DNA of 64,000 nucleotides from Antilocapra americana (lineage: Eukaryota; Chordata; Mammalia; Artiodactyla; Antilocapridae). The notes beneath the pieces were generated by a model, which was not told the DNA's origin, did no database searches, and saw only the letters and a program-made list of their open reading frames with translations. Shown one piece after another: positions 44,690-54,640 of the stretch (position 1 is the first letter of the stretch; each line of letters opens with the position of its first letter). The stretch spans positions 18,601,856 through 18,665,855 of the forward strand of contig ML664161.1 of NCBI GenBank assembly GCA_007570785.1, in the 5' to 3' direction. The position numbers and the translations under genes were made by a program.

Positions 44690-44885
44690 GTTCCAACTCT
44701 TCCAACTATATTGCAGACACTTTCTGTTTATTATCTCATTTAAAATGTTCAGTGATCCCAAGGGAAGTGGGTAGTTTACCCCGCATTTTACCATTGAGGA
44801 AATAAGATGGAGAAGTTAGTAACTTTCCCGGGATCACTCAGCGTGTAAGCAGTAAAGCCAGATGTAGGTTGCAAAGTCAGTGGTT
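44690..44885 (-). mobile_element. MIR SINE, antisense
   Basis: 'TTATTATCTCATTTAAAATG', 'CGCATTTTACCATTGAGGAA', 'TTCCCGGGATCACTCAGCGT', 'GTAAGCAGTAAAGCCAGATG'. Clear reverse MIR. Confidence 0.85.
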
Positions 44886-45639
44886 TTTGTTTTTGTTCTT
44901 TCTTTTAAAACATATAATTTTGTATCTATGATTTTTCATGTTACATGCCTTCCAGTGAACTTTCTGGGCATACAAGATGGACTGGAGACACTCTTTACTG
45001 TGTATGTCCTTGTCACTCCCAGAGAAAATGTTCCAAAAGTGAAGAAGAAAAATGCTGATCAGGTCTGAGCTAGGAAATGTAATATGAGCCTAATATTTTA
45101 GAACAGATTTTTTAGAATTGCAAAGAACTCATCATAAATAGGATGTGGCCATTATTTTTGGTGAGCAATTAGAATAGCATTATCTTGACAGAATTGAATT
45201 CCCATTAGTGGAAGTAGGAAGAGCACTTCAGAATTTGGCACTCCTTCACTTTCATGTTTGAAGTAGGCACTGGAAACAATATTCTCCTAAAACTTCAAAA
45301 GCCTGCTTAATGTTGGAAATTTGTCTGTGAATATATGCAGCTATTCTTTGGCACTTTTTTTGCAGAAATGCTTTAATATCCAATTTCAGAGCATCCATTC
45401 ATTCACACATTTAAAAAATTGATTTAAGTTAGTGCAGAGAACTGTTTGAAATCCATAGGACTTGTGGCTTGGCTCACTGAGTCAGGAAGATGCCAGTATG
45501 GATTTCACAAGGGTGCGTTTGTTGAGTTGCCCATGTATGCTTGAAGAAGGATGTCATCTATGGGGTTCTGCTTGTGCCCATGTGTTCATATACACACCTA
45601 CTTCTGAATTCACGTGTACACAGGCTATGAAATTGCCTT
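44886..45639. other. Non-repetitive, unassigned
   Basis: AT-rich. No repeat or gene recognised. Confidence 0.45.
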
Positions 45640-45740
45640 GAAAGGTTGGTTGATTCATTCATTGAATAAGTATTGCCTAATATAAACCCCTGTGCATGTT
45701 TTCTAGAGAGCTGTATGAGATTCAAAGAATCCTCAGATTC
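45640..45740 (-). mobile_element. L2 3' tail, antisense, weak
   Basis: 'TTGATTCATTCATTGAATAA' is the reverse of the L2 short-period 3' tail. The rest is diverged. Confidence 0.4.
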
Positions 45741-45954
45741 AGCTTAGAAAGAGGAAGAAGCTGAGAAAAATTAAATGCTAAACACCTAAATGAAAAGTGC
45801 CAACAGTGACTCTGTGGCAAATGGTGACTCGGGTTATAGAGAAGAAAATGCTATTGCTCATGGCCTTGTACAAGAGGCCGTGTCTTTAGCTTCCAGGGAT
45901 AACTCTCATTGGATGACTTCTCATCAAGTATGAGATAGTTCACAGGCATCTTCT

Positions 45955-46085
45955 CTGGGTCACATCCCTATTTCTGAGATGAGAAAACAGACTTTAACGG
46001 ATTGTCCCAAGGACACATGACAGTCAAAGTGTGGAAGCTGATTCAAATCCAGTTTCACAGGCTGCAAAGTCCGCACACCTCTCCC
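45955..46085 (-). mobile_element. MIR fragment, antisense
   Basis: 'ATTTCTGAGATGAGAAAACA', 'ATTGTCCCAAGGACACATGA', 'GCTGATTCAAATCCAG' in reverse MIR order. Confidence 0.6.
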
Positions 46086-46590
46086 TCCACCCCCCTGCTT
46101 CTCTTCCTCCCTCACTTGTGTTTGGGGGAACAGACAAACCTTTCCTGTACTGGAAAAGACTGAGGCTCATTGCCAGGGCGGCATCTCCACAGTGCACACA
46201 CCATCTACACCAAGACATGGCCCATGTACATAAAGGATGGAGCAGGGTGGGCAGGGAATCAGCTGACACAAGAGGACCTGGCAGGCATCACAGAGCAGCT
46301 CCACCCATGTCAGGGGCATTGCCCTGGGCAGGCAAGTTTGGTGGGTACCAGGCATCCCCTCTGCCTCGGACCCTCCTTGCTTTTCAGTCCCAGTAGAGAC
46401 TGGAGCTCAAGACAAAATAGAGTAAAATGTGGGGACTTCACTGGAGCGCAGGGACTGTGAGGATGGCCCAGAGACTTGTGCACCAAAAGGTCGTTCTCCT
46501 ATATCCCCTGTGCACACACCTCATGGACAGTGTGTGATCTGTGCTGTGATGTATATTGATATGCACACATATGTCCTATATACATATATG
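46086..46590. other. Non-repetitive, moderately GC-rich
   Basis: Holds overlapping open frames up to 121 codons (46031-46396 plus, 46024-46269 minus) that start in a MIR and exist in several frames at once, as expected of GC-rich non-coding DNA. No motif. Confidence 0.4.
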
Positions 46591-46593
46591 TTC

Positions 46594-46813
46594 TGTGCTG
46601 TGCTAAGTCGCTTCAATCATGCCTGACTCTTTGCGACCCTGTGGACTGTAGCCCACCAGGCTCCTCCGTCCATGGGATTCTCCAGGTAAGAATACTGGAA
46701 TGGGTTTCCATGCTCTCCTCCAAGGGATCTTTCTGATCTAGGGATCAACCCATGCCTCCTGTGACTCCTGCATCACAGGCAGATTCTTTGCTGCTGAGCC
46801 ACCAGGGAAACTC
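46594..46813 (-). mobile_element. Bov-tA SINE, antisense
   Basis: 'GTGCTAAGTCGCTTCAATCA', 'GACTGTAGCCCACCAGGCTC', 'GGGATTCTCCAGGTAAGAAT', 'GCAGATTCTTTGCTGCTGAG', 'CCACCAGGGAAACTC'. A short extra 'GTGACTCC'-type insertion near 46762 lies in the head. Next to it on the right is a (CA)n tract. Confidence 0.95.
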
Positions 46814-46846
46814 ATACACATACACACACACACACACATACATATG
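46814..46846. repeat. (CA)n microsatellite
   Basis: Imperfect CA/TA run abutting the 5' end of an antisense Bov-tA. Confidence 0.88.
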
Positions 46847-46867
46847 TTAGAGGTATGAGTGGTGGTT

Positions 46868-46878
46868 GGCATCACTAT
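46868..46878. repeat. Left target-site duplication of Bov-A
   Basis: GGCATCACTAT, identical to 46968-46978. Confidence 0.85.
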
Positions 46879-46967
46879 TCAAGAGTTAGTCACTCAGTCG
46901 TGTCCAACCCCATGGGCTGTAGCTTTGCGACCCCATGGACTGTAGCTCTCCAGGCTCCTCCATCCAT
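46879..46967 (-). mobile_element. Short Bov-A SINE with internal duplication
   Basis: 'GTTAGTCACTCAGTCGTGTC' to 'CTCCAGGCTCCTCCATCC'. Truncated after about 90 bases. It holds a 23-bp-period tandem duplication: CCCCATGGGCTGTAGCT (46908-46924) and CCCCATGGACTGTAGCT (46931-46947). Flanked by a perfect 11-bp duplication. Confidence 0.9.
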
Positions 46968-46978
46968 GGCATCACTAT
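46968..46978. repeat. Right target-site duplication of Bov-A
   Basis: GGCATCACTAT, identical to 46868-46878. Confidence 0.85.
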
Positions 46979-47152
46979 GGGACAGTTTATTTCCAAAACA
47001 ACACTCTTTTGGTAAATTTTTGGTATTAAAAATAGGCTTTCAGAGTAGAATTCATTATTTCTATTATTAATATTATTCATAATATTAAATTTTTGTATTG
47101 CTACAATATTGGCTAAAGTGGCTTTATTTTATTTTTATCAGGCACATTGCCT

Positions 47153-47202
47153 TTTTCTTTCTTTCTTTTTTGTTTTACCTTTTTTTTTTTTTTTTTTTTA
47201 AA
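47153..47202. repeat. T-rich low complexity
   Basis: TTTC units then a T run of about 20. Antisense poly-A of an unidentified insertion or plain low complexity. Confidence 0.85.
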
Positions 47203-47497
47203 GCAGGGGGAGTTGGTTTTTTAAGAGAACTATTATTGGTGCCCTTCATATGAAGTGACTACTGTTTGGTGTTCTGTGGCCTCAGAGGATTTATAGCTCA
47301 GTTATCTAATATAACACTTCACATCATAAGGGGAGAACATTTCAGCATTAGCTTGAGGTGCCCAGTCAAGAAGTAGCAGGAATTCCTGACAGCCACAATG
47401 CTGGCTGGACATTACCACCAAATAACAGCCAAGAAAGGAAAACTAAGAAGTAGAGCTTTTTTCCCTACTCTTCCAACTCATTCTTATTCTCCAAGTA
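47203..47497. other. Non-repetitive, unassigned
   Basis: No repeat or gene recognised. Confidence 0.45.
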
Positions 47498-47632
47498 ATG
47501 GAATTCTCCAGGCCAGAATACTGGAGTGAGTAGACTTTCCCTCTCCAGGGGAGCTTCCCAACCCAGGGATCGAACCCAGGTCTCCCACATTGCAGGTAGA
47601 TTCTTTACCAGCTGAAATATCAGGGAAGCCCC
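47498..47632 (-). mobile_element. Bov-tA SINE, partial, antisense
   Basis: 'ATGGAATTCTCCAGGCCAGA', 'CAACCCAGGGATCGAACCCA', 'GGTAGATTCTTTACCAGCTG', 'CAGGGAAGCCCC'. The tRNA head is complete, but the Bov-A part is missing beyond the middle. Confidence 0.93.
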
Positions 47633-47654
47633 AAAGGCTAAGCACTAGGTTTTT

Positions 47655-48130
47655 ATTCTTTTACATAAAATTTTTATTTAAAATAATCTTTAGATTTACA
47701 GAGAAGTTGTGAAGGACAGTACAGAGTTTCCACATACTCTGTACCTAGCATATTATTATTACTATTCCTTATTAACATCTTACATTTGTATGATACAGTT
47801 GTCACAATTAATGAACCAATATAGATACATTGTAATGAACATCATTATACATTATTTATATTTTTATACTTATACATTATTATAAACTAAACACATTCTA
47901 TGCAGATTTCCATCATTTTTACCTAATGTCCTTTGTCTCTTCCAGGATCCCACACAGGACACCATGCTCCATTTATTGATCATGTCTCCTTAGGCTCCTC
48001 CTGGCAGTGACGTTTTCTCAGACTTCTGTGTGTTTGAAGACCTTGATATATGTGAGAAGTACTGCTTAGATGTTTTGTAGAAAGTCCCTTGATCGAGATT
48101 TGTCTGATGTTTTTCTTGTAATTAGCCTGT
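47655..48130 (-). mobile_element. Ancient interspersed repeat, probably L1M
   Basis: 'AATCTTTAGATTTACAGAGA', 'AGTTGTGAAGGACAGTACAG', 'AACATCTTACATTTGTATGA', 'CTTCCAGGATCCCACACAGG', 'CATGTCTCCTTAGGCTCCTC', 'GATTTGTCTGATGTTTTTCT'. The same series, differently mutated, is at 59150-59545. I recall it as ancient L1 3'-type sequence. Strand is assumed. Confidence 0.6.
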
Positions 48131-48820
48131 AAGTATGAGTTTGGGGGAGGAAGAGCGTGGAGGTAAAATGACACCATATTCACACAATGAATCTTCTTTT
48201 TTAACATAGGAAAAACAATGAGCACATAGAGTAGGTACTCCATAGATGGCAGATTCTTCCTCTCTTCCCACCTCCAGGCCAGTTTAGGCACCAGAAAGTA
48301 AGGTGGATAGGAAACATCTTTACTATGTCCTAGTTCCTCTCTCCTAGGAAAGGTGTGATCCAGATAGAAAGCAGGCTTGAGAAGAAAGTAGAAATTCAGA
48401 TTCCCAATAATCACATGCAGGGGTGGTCCCCCGAAAACAGTGGTCCCTGTGCTTTTATTTGCTATTCTGAGACGTCTCTCACTCTGCCCTGTGCCCCAGA
48501 TAGGTGATCTCTAGGGTCTGTCTAATGGACAGTCTCTGCTGTCTAGATTCTTGTGGGTTTGGTCAATGGGTCACCAGCAGGAGGAGAGGGAGCAGGGGAC
48601 ACCTACTCTGTTGGCCCCGAATGCAGCTCTCTCCATAGTCCATCCTCGCCTCGCCCATCCCTTCCTTCGGAGGGGGTGTGATGGCGCCCCCTGCTGCTCC
48701 TCCAGGATCTGTACGTGCTGTTGTTGGTTCCACAAACTGCTCATATCGCTGCCAATTGTGGCTCGGTTGTGGCTTTATTTACCCATTTTGAGTTACCATC
48801 TCTTTCTTGGCAAGATCTTA
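48131..48820. other. Non-repetitive, unassigned
   Basis: A 144-codon minus-strand frame (47980-48414) starts upstream and ends in the L1-like repeat, with no motif. Nothing else seen. Confidence 0.4.
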
Positions 48821-48822
48821 AG

Positions 48823-48872
48823 TACACACACACACACATTTATATACATACACATGCATATTTATATATAGA
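48823..48872. repeat. (CA)/(TA) microsatellite
   Basis: CACACACACACA followed by TATATACATACACATGCATATTTATATATA. Confidence 0.85.
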
Positions 48873-48960
48873 AGACAGTCGAAGGTATTCTCCCAGTTCA
48901 GGTGGCCAAAAGGCATCTATCTACTGAACTGTGACCTAATACTGTGGTTTCATACGTCTA

Positions 48961-48977
48961 GAGAATGAATCACTGTA
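48961..48977. repeat. Left target-site duplication of L1
   Basis: GAGAATGAATCACTGTA, identical to 49690-49706. Confidence 0.96.
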
Positions 48978-49689
48978 AAGAAGATGTGGTACATATACAA
49001 TAGAATACAACTCAACCATAAAAAAGAATGAAATAATCTCTAGTTGCAACATGGATACAACTAGAGATTATCATACTAAGTGAAGTAAGTCAGAAAGAGA
49101 AAGACAAATAGCATATGATAGCACTTAAGTGTGGAATCTAAACTATGACACAAATGAAACTATCTGCAAAACAGGAACAGCCTCATAGATTTAGAGAACA
49201 GACTTGTGATTGCCAACGGGTGGGGGGAAAGGGAAAGGGATGGACTGGGAGTTTGGGGTTCGTATATATAATATACCAACCCCAGTGGCTCAATCAATAA
49301 AGAATCTGCCTGCAATGCAGAAGACCCAGTTTTGATCGTTAGGTTAGGAAGATCCCCTAGAGAAGAAAACGGCAACCCACTGTAGTATTCTGGCCTGGGA
49401 AATCCCATGGATGGATGAGCCTGGAGGGCTACAGTCCATGGCGTTGCAGAGTTGGACACAATTTAGCAACTAAACCATCACCAGATGCAAACTATTACAT
49501 TTAGAATAAGCAACAAGATCTTACTGTATAGCACAGGGAACTATATTCAATATCCCATGATAAACCATAATGGAAAAGAACATCAAAAAAAGAATGTATA
49601 CATGTGTATAACTGAGTCACTTTGCTATAAAGCAGAGATTAGCACAACAATGTAAATCAATTATAGTTCAATTAAAAAAGTGAAAAAAT
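48978..49689 (+). mobile_element. 5'-truncated artiodactyl L1, sense
   Basis: Starts 'AAGAAGATGTGGTACATATA' in the ORF2 end and runs through 'ATTATCATACTAAGTGAAGT', 'TGTGATTGCCAACGGGTGG', then after a SINE insertion 'AGATGCAAACTATTACATTT', 'GAGTCACTTTGCTATAAAGC' and an A-rich tail. A perfect 17-bp duplication bounds it. No open frame survives. Confidence 0.96.
49279..49482 (+). mobile_element. Bov-tA SINE nested in L1
   Basis: 'CAGTGGCTCAATCAATAAAG', 'TGCAATGCAGAAGACCCAGT', 'AGTATTCTGGCCTGGGAAAT', 'GAGCCTGGAGGGCTACAG', 'AGCAACTAAACCATCACC'. The head is a little short. It sits between the two halves of the L1 3' UTR and must be younger than it. Confidence 0.94.
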
Positions 49690-49706
49690 GAGAATGAATC
49701 ACTGTA
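49690..49706. repeat. Right target-site duplication of L1
   Basis: GAGAATGAATCACTGTA, identical to 48961-48977. Confidence 0.96.
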
Positions 49707-50096
49707 TCAGATACATCTATTACTGTTACTACTGCTTTCTATCTAATGTTCACCAGAATGACCTCTGCAAGCTTATACCTTTATTTTAATGGTGTTGCCA
49801 TTTCACAAAACATTTTTAGTATTTTAGAACCCTTGTTTGAAAATTATCTCTGGCGACAGTTTAGGGTATAGTGATCTTACCAAACTTGACTCCTCCTCTC
49901 TTCACCAACCTGGGTTCTGAATTACTTTTGATTGTTTCCAAAAATCAAATCCACCTCAACAAATAAAGCATTTACTGGTGACATTTAGAGCAACAAATCC
50001 TAGTTTCTGAGGAAATTTTTAAAAGGAAAAAAAATTTTAAGAGAGAGAAAGTTCTAGATTTGTTGAGCCATGAGAACATTTGGGATAAGCATAGAA
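49707..50096. other. Non-repetitive, unassigned
   Basis: AT-rich. No repeat or gene recognised. Confidence 0.45.
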
Positions 50097-50307
50097 TATT
50101 TCCTGGTAGCTTAGACAGTAAAGAATCTGCCTGTAATGCAGAAGACCCAGGTTTGATTCCTGTGTTGGGAAGATCTCCTGGAGAAGAGAATGGCTACTCA
50201 CTCTAGTATTCTTTGCTGGAAAATTCCATGGACAGAGGAGCCTGGCAGTCTACAGTCCATGGAGTCTCAAAGAGAAGGGCAAGACTGAGCAACTAACACT
50301 AGCACAT
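50097..50307 (+). mobile_element. Bov-tA SINE
   Basis: 'TTTCCTGGTAGCTTAGACAG', 'AGACCCAGGTTTGATTCCTG', 'GGCTACTCACTCTAGTATTC', 'GAGCAACTAACACTAGCAC'. First bases of the head lost, otherwise full length. Confidence 0.94.
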
Positions 50308-50454
50308 AGAAGTGTGTACATATCCAAAAAAACTAACTAACATAACTATACATGAGTGACTACTTTGAGCGGGCAAAATTCCTTTGGATGTATACATTCT
50401 GCTGTGTTTGTTTAAAAATCTATTACTAGAACATAATAATGTAATGTTCTGTAA

Positions 50455-50670
50455 TGCAAGCTCTAGGGTCTGACTGGGTTTAAATTCTGGCTTCATCATT
50501 TATTATCTGTGTGTGACTTTGGGCAACTTACTTAATCTTTCTCTGCCTAGAGTTTCTCATCTGTAAAATGGAGACACTAATAGTTCTGATAATTAAACAA
50601 CATATGTAAAGTGCTTTAAATGGTGCGGAACATAAGAAGAAACCAAATGTTAGCAATTACCATTGTGTAC
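50455..50670 (+). mobile_element. MIR SINE
   Basis: 'TCTAGGGTCTGACTGGGTTT', 'TTATTATCTGTGTGTGACTT', 'TGGGCAACTTACTTAATCTT', 'TCATCTGTAAAATGGAGACA', 'TATGTAAAGTGCTTTAAATG': well preserved sense MIR. Confidence 0.9.
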
Positions 50671-50810
50671 AATGTTGTGTTATGGATGTTGATTAATGAC
50701 TATCAATTTTTAGCGAATTTATGCAATGTGGCTGTATTGCAATCTTCAATTCTCATTTCTTTATTTAATTGATGGCTGTTATCTTCATTAGACACTGCTA
50801 CCGTGTAAGA

Positions 50811-51021
50811 GGAGACTTTCCTGGTAGTTCAGTGGTAAAAGAACCTGCCTCTCTGCAGGTGATGTGGGTTCAATCCCTGGAGAAGATTCCCTGGAGAAGG
50901 AAATGGCAACCCGCTCCAGGATTCTTGCCTGGGAAATCCCATGGACAGAGGAACTTGGCAGGCTACAGACCATGGGGTCACAAGAGTTGGACACAACTTA
51001 GCAACTAAACCACCACCACCA
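50811..51021 (+). mobile_element. Bov-tA SINE
   Basis: 'AGACTTTCCTGGTAGTTCAG', 'GGTGATGTGGGTTCAATCCC', 'GGCAACCCGCTCCAGGATTC', 'GAACTTGGCAGGCTACAGAC', with a (CCA)n 3' tail (51010-51021). Confidence 0.95.
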
Positions 51022-52405
51022 TATAAAAGTAAGGCTTGTTCAGAGATTAACAAAGTAAAGAAATACATTTATCTTTATATTTATCCTTTTGCTTCCACAG
51101 AAAAATTGGGGGTTCTTTAAAAAGAAAAACTCTCTGATGTGCCAGAGTTTTTGAACATACTCAAATAAATAAGCTCCAAGGATGAGAAAGGAATTATTAA
51201 TAGAATCTGTTAATTCTTGGTCTCTCTCATGGGCCAACCAGAGAGAACAGAGGAATCCCATTACCAAGAGTGGGTTTTGCAAGAATAATGAAATACATAG
51301 GAATTATTTTTCTTTCCAAAGATTTCAAATGAACTCAGTTTCTAATTATTCAGTGATAGATTTTACTTTTCAATTTCTAGTTGCAGTGCACTCCTGGAAT
51401 ATAAATATATACATAAATATATAAACATACACAGACACTCATTTCTAAGCTATTGTACAGTCAAATTAAGTAAGCTGGATCTACTGAGTAACACCGTGAA
51501 CTAATGAAGTAAACATTTGCCCCTGCTGGGCTGTGGAAGGCTTCCAGAACTCCCGAGCATACACCTGCAGAGATGGGTGATTCACCTCTGAGTCACTCTG
51601 CAAGCACTAGCAGGGGGAAGCCAGCCCAGGCGCAGAGGGTGCGCTAGGCTGCCGGTTCTCTCCTGCTCTTCCAGAATAATGACATTAATGACACTTCCAA
51701 ACAGCGCACCCAGTCACAAAGTGGGAGATTTCAAAATCCATGTGGCAGCTGATTTCCTAATAGGATGCATTAAACAGGACATTGCATGTTTTATGGGCTG
51801 GGGTTGATTAGACCATAAGACTTAAAATATGTAGCTAAAGTGGTTGAAAAATAGTCCTTGGAAGTTCAGATCAAAGCATTACAGGGGGGTGATTAGATAA
51901 ATAAAAAGTTTAAGCCTAACTGAGCAAATAATTGCACATCCCCTGAAAAGCTCAGTTCACAGGGATTGATCAAATGTGAGTCACCCCAGGCACAGATGTC
52001 TTTCTAAGAATATTCCTTTTAATTTTTTTAATATACATCAAAAGAAAAAAAAATCTGGGTACTGACCAGCAAATACTCCTGTTTATATAAGAAAAGCCTC
52101 TTTAAGATACTGACAAAAAAAAAATATCCCTCATTGTTTAAAGAGGCCAACTTTTTCCTTTCTCTTGCTTCTCAGTCTGTAGTAAAAGGTTTTTGCTTCT
52201 TTAACATCAACTAACAGAACTCACCTAAAAAAATTCTAAAAGACTTCTGGTGCCTTATCTTGCCCATTATTATACAGAAGTCAGAACAGGTTTATGCTAA
52301 AAGCATGTACTGTTATCTTTCTAAAGAAAAATATGTCAGTGGAGAAGATTCATCTTTGTCTAGTTAAAAAACAACAACAAAAAAAGCATTTACAAAGCTT
52401 ATTTG
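51022..52405. other. Repeat-free block, candidate conserved DNA
   Basis: About 1.4 kb with no recognised repeat. The part 51480-52010 has a GC-richer centre (51590-51660) and homeobox-like words (TGATTAG at 51891, TAATTG at 51929, GGGTTGATTAG at 51801). No open frame above 80 codons. Function unproven. Confidence 0.35.
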
Positions 52406-52409
52406 TGAA

Positions 52410-52595
52410 TTGGTATGTGCCAGACACAATTTATCTCATTTAATCCTTGTGACAATGCTAAAAGACATGTTTTCATATTCCTGGTTTATGTGCAACGAAA
52501 TTGAGGCACACTTGAGGATTAGGCAACTTGCCCCAAGTAACAGGGCTGGAAAGTGACAGAGTGTAGTATGAGGCCAGGTTTTAGGCGGAACTCTT
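52410..52595 (-). mobile_element. MIR SINE, antisense
   Basis: 'TTGGTATGTGCCAGACACAA', 'TTATCTCATTTAATCCTTGT', 'ATTGAGGCACACTTGAGGAT', 'ACTTGCCCCAAGTAACAGGG'. Clear reverse MIR. Confidence 0.85.
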
Positions 52596-52749
52596 CCCAC
52601 CTGCCAGCACTCTTCTATCTGACAGTCATTTTTCAGCAGCCACGGAACTCTGCAACTACGTCTAGATCTCTTTTATTTTTATGAGCTGATCTTGGCTGTT
52701 TCCTTGAGGCAGAATGCCAGTATTATTTCTTATTGTGAAAATAAGAAGG

Positions 52750-52838
52750 TATCTGCACCCCATGTTCATTGCAACATTACTTGCAGGAGTCAAGATACGG
52801 AAACAACCTAAGTACCCACTGATAGATGAATGGGTAAA
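52750..52838 (+). mobile_element. Older L1, left part
   Basis: 'CTGCACCCCATGTTCATTGC', 'TCAAGATACGGAAACAACCT', 'GATAGATGAATGGGTAAAAT' are ORF2 C-terminal text of an older L1. It continues at 53173 after a younger L1 insertion. Confidence 0.85.
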
Positions 52839-53172
52839 ATGTCAGGCTTGTGCACATAGCAGGGAAGAAGAGGGTGGGATGAAAGGAGAGAGTAGCATGG
52901 AAACATAGACTGTACCATATGTAAAACACATAGCCAGTGGGAACTTGCTGTATGACTCAGGGAGCTTAAACCAGTGATCTGTGACAATCTAGAGGGGTGA
53001 GATGGGGTGAAAGGTGGGAGGGAAGTCCAAGAAGGAAGGGACATATGTATACCTATGGGTAACCCATGTTGATGTATGGCAGAAACCACACAATATTGTA
53101 AACCAATTATCTTTCAACTAAAACTAAATTAAGCATTCAAAAAAAGGAAAACAAGTCAAAACAGGAAAAAAA
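52839..53172 (+). mobile_element. L1_BT 3' UTR nested in older L1
   Basis: 'AGCAGGGAAGAAGAGGGTGG', 'TGGGAACTTGCTGTATGACT', 'CAGGGAGCTTAAACCAGTGA', 'GTATACCTATGGGTAACCCA', 'GTTGATGTATGGCAGAAACC', ending in an A-rich tail. 5'-truncated inside the 3' UTR. The duplication is short or degraded (AAAATGT versus AAAATAT). Confidence 0.88.
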
Positions 53173-53656
53173 AAAGAAAATATGGTATACTCACACAATG
53201 GAATATTATTCAGCCATATAAAATAATGAAAACTTGCCATCTGTGACAACATGAATGGACCTTGAGGGCTAAATGAAGTAAGTCAAAGAAAGACAAATGC
53301 TGTATGATTTTCAATGTGGAAGCTTAAAAAAAAGAACCTGTCATAGACATAACAGATTGGTGGTTGCCACAAACAGGGAAGGATGAAATGGGTAAAAGGA
53401 GTCAAAAGGTTCAAAATTCCCATAATAAAATAAATAAGTCACAGGGATGCAATGTACAGCATGGTGACTATAGTTAATACTGTATTGCATATTTGAAATC
53501 TGCTAAAGGAGTAATTCTTATAAGTTCTCATCACAAGAAAAAAAAAGTTTTGTGTGTATGGTGGAATAGACATATTGTACTGATTTTGTAGTAAATATGC
53601 ATATACCCCAAACTAATATAATGCTGTATGTCATTATACCTCAGTTTTTAAAATTA
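53173..53656 (+). mobile_element. Older L1 (L1MA-like), right part
   Basis: 'GGTATACTCACACAATGGAA', 'ATTATTCAGCCATATAAAAT', 'TGAATGGACCTTGAGGGCTA', 'TAAATAAGTCACAGGGATGC', 'ACTAATATAATGCTGTATGT' complete the older L1 to its 3' end. Confidence 0.9.
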
Positions 53657-53771
53657 GTGTATTTCTTATTATTGCATTGAAGAAATGGTGCTCACCTTGC
53701 ACCTCTGAGAGCTCCAGGAGGAGACAAGGCAACAGCAGAATGTTGGGGTTTCAGCCCTTGGGGTGCATGGG

Positions 53772-53796
53772 TATCACTATCATCATCATAGTGATA
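53772..53796. repeat. Perfect inverted repeat, 9-bp arms
   Basis: TATCACTAT (53772-53780), CATCATC, ATAGTGATA (53788-53796). Confidence 0.92.
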
Positions 53797-53799
53797 TAT

Positions 53800-54240
53800 C
53801 ATAGAATGTAACAACAACAGCCTTAGTTGCAGGTGCTGTGAGAACTATATGAAATATATGCAAAGTCAACTAGCTGTAGCCATCATATACAAGTGTCCAA
53901 TAAACATTCTCAAAGCAAACAAAACAAAATCAAACACAGTCTCCCCTTGACAGGATAATGTGTGAGAAGAAAGGGTGAGTACTATCAACGTGTTTATCTG
54001 CAACAACAGGCCAGCACTCCACAAACAGGTATAATACAGTTAGGATGTAGCTGCATGTGAGAACAAACAAACTTAAAAACAGAAGGGCTAAGAGCCATAA
54101 TGTCTGCCGTCATCCTCGGGAACCCACTGGTTGTGGGTCTTGCAATGTCAATGCTAAAACTGACATGCTCCAGCATCCAAGACAAAGCGGACAATGAAGG
54201 AAGGACTCTCTCCGCCGTACTACTTGGGTTTTCACCAATC
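53800..54240. other. Non-repetitive, unassigned
   Basis: No repeat or gene recognised. Confidence 0.45.
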
Positions 54241-54242
54241 AG

Positions 54243-54287
54243 TTTGGTGGTGGTGATTTAGTAGCTAAGTCTGACTCTTGCGACTCC
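54243..54287 (-). mobile_element. Bov-A scrap, antisense
   Basis: 'TTGGTGGTGGTGATTTAGTA' followed by 'GCTAAGTCTGACTCTTGCGA' is the 3' tail and last bases of a Bov-A/Bov-tA, severely 5'-truncated. Confidence 0.75.
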
Positions 54288-54469
54288 AAAAACAAAACAA
54301 ATCCTTCACATTTCAAACAGGGATGGTCACTTCTCCCCTAGAACAGTTTTCCACGTTTACTTTGTCTCAGGGAAAGGCAGAACCAAAGGAGAATTATGAG
54401 TGATATATACTCATTCCCCCCCCTCCCAAATTTATATTAAAACCTCAAAGAGTATTAATGGAGAGAGTG

Positions 54470-54640
54470 AGGTGGTACAGAACGGTGGTTTGCAAAATCA
54501 GAGCATCCTTATCAGAATCAGTTGAGGTCCTTGTTAAAAATGCAGACTCTGGACCAATTATCTCGATCCTCTGTGGGTGGGACTCTAGAATCCACGTGTT
54601 TAACAAGCTTCCCAGAGATTCCAGGACACACAGATACTGG
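54470..54640 (+). mobile_element. MER5A-type hAT DNA element
   Basis: 'GGTGGTTTGCAAAATCAGAG', 'TTATCAGAATCAGTTGAGGT', 'CTTGTTAAAAATGCAGACTC', 'CACGTGTTTAACAAGCTTCC' match MER5A order. Non-autonomous, no transposase. Confidence 0.85.

Noticed and set aside
46031..46396. 121-codon plus-strand open frame
   Set aside because: Begins in a MIR; other frames in the same GC-rich DNA are also open, so it is probably chance.
47980..48414. 144-codon minus-strand open frame
   Set aside because: Its C-terminal part lies in the L1-like repeat, and there is no domain or codon signal.
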